DNA from: Synchiropus splendidus
Lineage: Eukaryota; Chordata; Actinopteri; Syngnathiformes; Callionymidae
NCBI RefSeq assembly: GCF_027744825.2
Contig: NC_071342.1
Span: forward strand, 18,568,501-18,632,500
DNA length: 64,000 nucleotides
Direction of reading: 5' to 3'
The translations under genes and the position numbers were made by a program. How positions within the stretch are numbered: the stretch's first letter is position 1; every line of letters begins with the position of its first letter. The notes under the pieces were generated by a model, which saw nothing but the letters and a program-made list of their open reading frames with translations, was not told where the DNA came from and did not search any database. Positions 61,511 through 64,000 of this stretch are shown here, in pieces.

Positions 61511-62192
61511 CAGTCGACTCCCAATGGTAAACCTTTGGGTTGGCAAACTGACACTCCATCACCGAATCATGTGCCTGAAATATTTGGAGGGTTTACATTA
61601 AATATGTCGTTCTACTGAAACCATTTGCCCCGTCAATACTAAAAATGAATAAATAATGTACCCAAAAGGTTTTTGTTATAATGGTGAACATGACTTAAGA
61701 TGTCTTTGAGATCAACAACGGTTTAAAATCAGACATAAAGGATTTAAAAGATTATATGGCCTTAATAATACCTTGTGGAAGGACGTCATCGCCGGTCGAA
61801 CTTCAAAAAAAAAAAAAAAAACTTGCAGTAGTTGGGTGAAGTGACTTTTTTTCAGAGCCCAGAAGATGGCGCAATCTTTGACCGCTCATCCTCCCACGGT
61901 CCGGAAGTGTTTCACGGTTAACTGTGTGTTGGATGTCAAGACCGTCCACTATTCACGTTAGTTACGCTGAACATAATGAAAGAATGAACCAACCAAATAC
62001 GAAACTCAAGAGTCGCCTGTGCGTCCGTTTGTGTGTCCACTAGTTTGATCAAAATCTGTACCATTGTGCCTCAAGAAACCTTCCTCCTCATGTCACCGGA
62101 AGAAATTTGACAAGATCATGTGAAAATGGATCATTTTGAAACAAGTGAATGGACTGGCAAGATGGTGTATTTTTGCTTTATTGACATTTCGT

Positions 62193-62198
62193 AATAAA
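62193..62198 (+). terminator. srf: srf polyA signal candidate, distal
   Basis: AATAAA about 1.4 kb past the stop, followed by a TTTTGTTTTG tract at 62240-62250. An oppositely oriented AATAAA (TTTATT on +) lies at 62177-62182. Confidence 0.5.
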
Positions 62199-62219
62199 AC
62201 AGGATTAAACAAAGTGTTG

Positions 62220-64000
<1,781 letters not shown>

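Larger units (their letters stand above)
60758..62215 (+). other. srf: srf 3' UTR (probable extent)
   Basis: Non-coding sequence after the srf stop, with an AT dinucleotide tract (about 60882-60910), a poly-A run (about 61806-61823) and polyA signals at 61505 and 62193. Which signal is used cannot be told. Confidence 0.6.

Overview
This is a vertebrate nuclear locus, almost certainly from a teleost fish. It carries two multi-exon genes in tandem on the + strand: ptk7 (protein tyrosine kinase 7, a receptor pseudokinase) followed by srf (serum response factor). The same adjacency is known in human (PTK7-SRF at 6p21.1), so this is conserved synteny. The fish assignment rests on protein divergence from mammals, many very short introns (61-78 bp in ptk7) and typical teleost interspersed repeats. 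It is a eukaryotic window, so most long open frames are chance or shadows; the real coding sequence is in short exons with matching splice phases. I could not tell which teleost paralog (a or b) either gene is.

Layout: 1-11817 holds no recognisable coding exon and is probably ptk7 intron 1 and/or upstream DNA. Positions 11818-32178 hold 19 ptk7 coding exons: seven Ig domains, a transmembrane helix, a juxtamembrane linker and a pseudokinase domain. The signal-peptide exon is not seen. The ptk7 3' UTR runs to a polyA signal at 33093. About 1.8 kb of intergenic DNA follows. A CpG-rich srf promoter with two perfect and one near-perfect CArG box lies at 34977-35029. Srf then has eight coding exons between 35491 and 60757, with a 10.4-kb intron 1 and an 8.4-kb intron 2, and a 3' UTR with polyA signals at 61505 and 62193. 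Positions 62220-64000 hold no identified gene and include a 148-bp AC microsatellite.

Together: Ptk7 is a planar cell polarity / Wnt co-receptor at the plasma membrane. Srf is a MADS-box transcription factor for immediate-early and actin/muscle genes that binds CArG boxes; those in its own promoter suggest autoregulation. Nothing in the sequence indicates a shared functional pathway beyond conserved linkage.

Mobile DNA: I defined several hAT-like non-autonomous elements by terminal inverted repeats and 8-bp target duplications (48652-48859 with a perfect duplication; a related pair at 27720-28458 and 55838-56808; an AT-rich one at 15624-16283). There is a LINE 3' fragment at about 13335-13790 and an unexplained perfect 54-bp inverted repeat pair at 41940/44086. 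I found no previously undescribed multi-gene system. The most interesting points are lineage-specific changes in the two genes: an extra Q-rich Srf exon, loss of a conserved Srf phosphosite, altered pseudokinase motifs, a GC-AG intron and a possible PDZ ligand.
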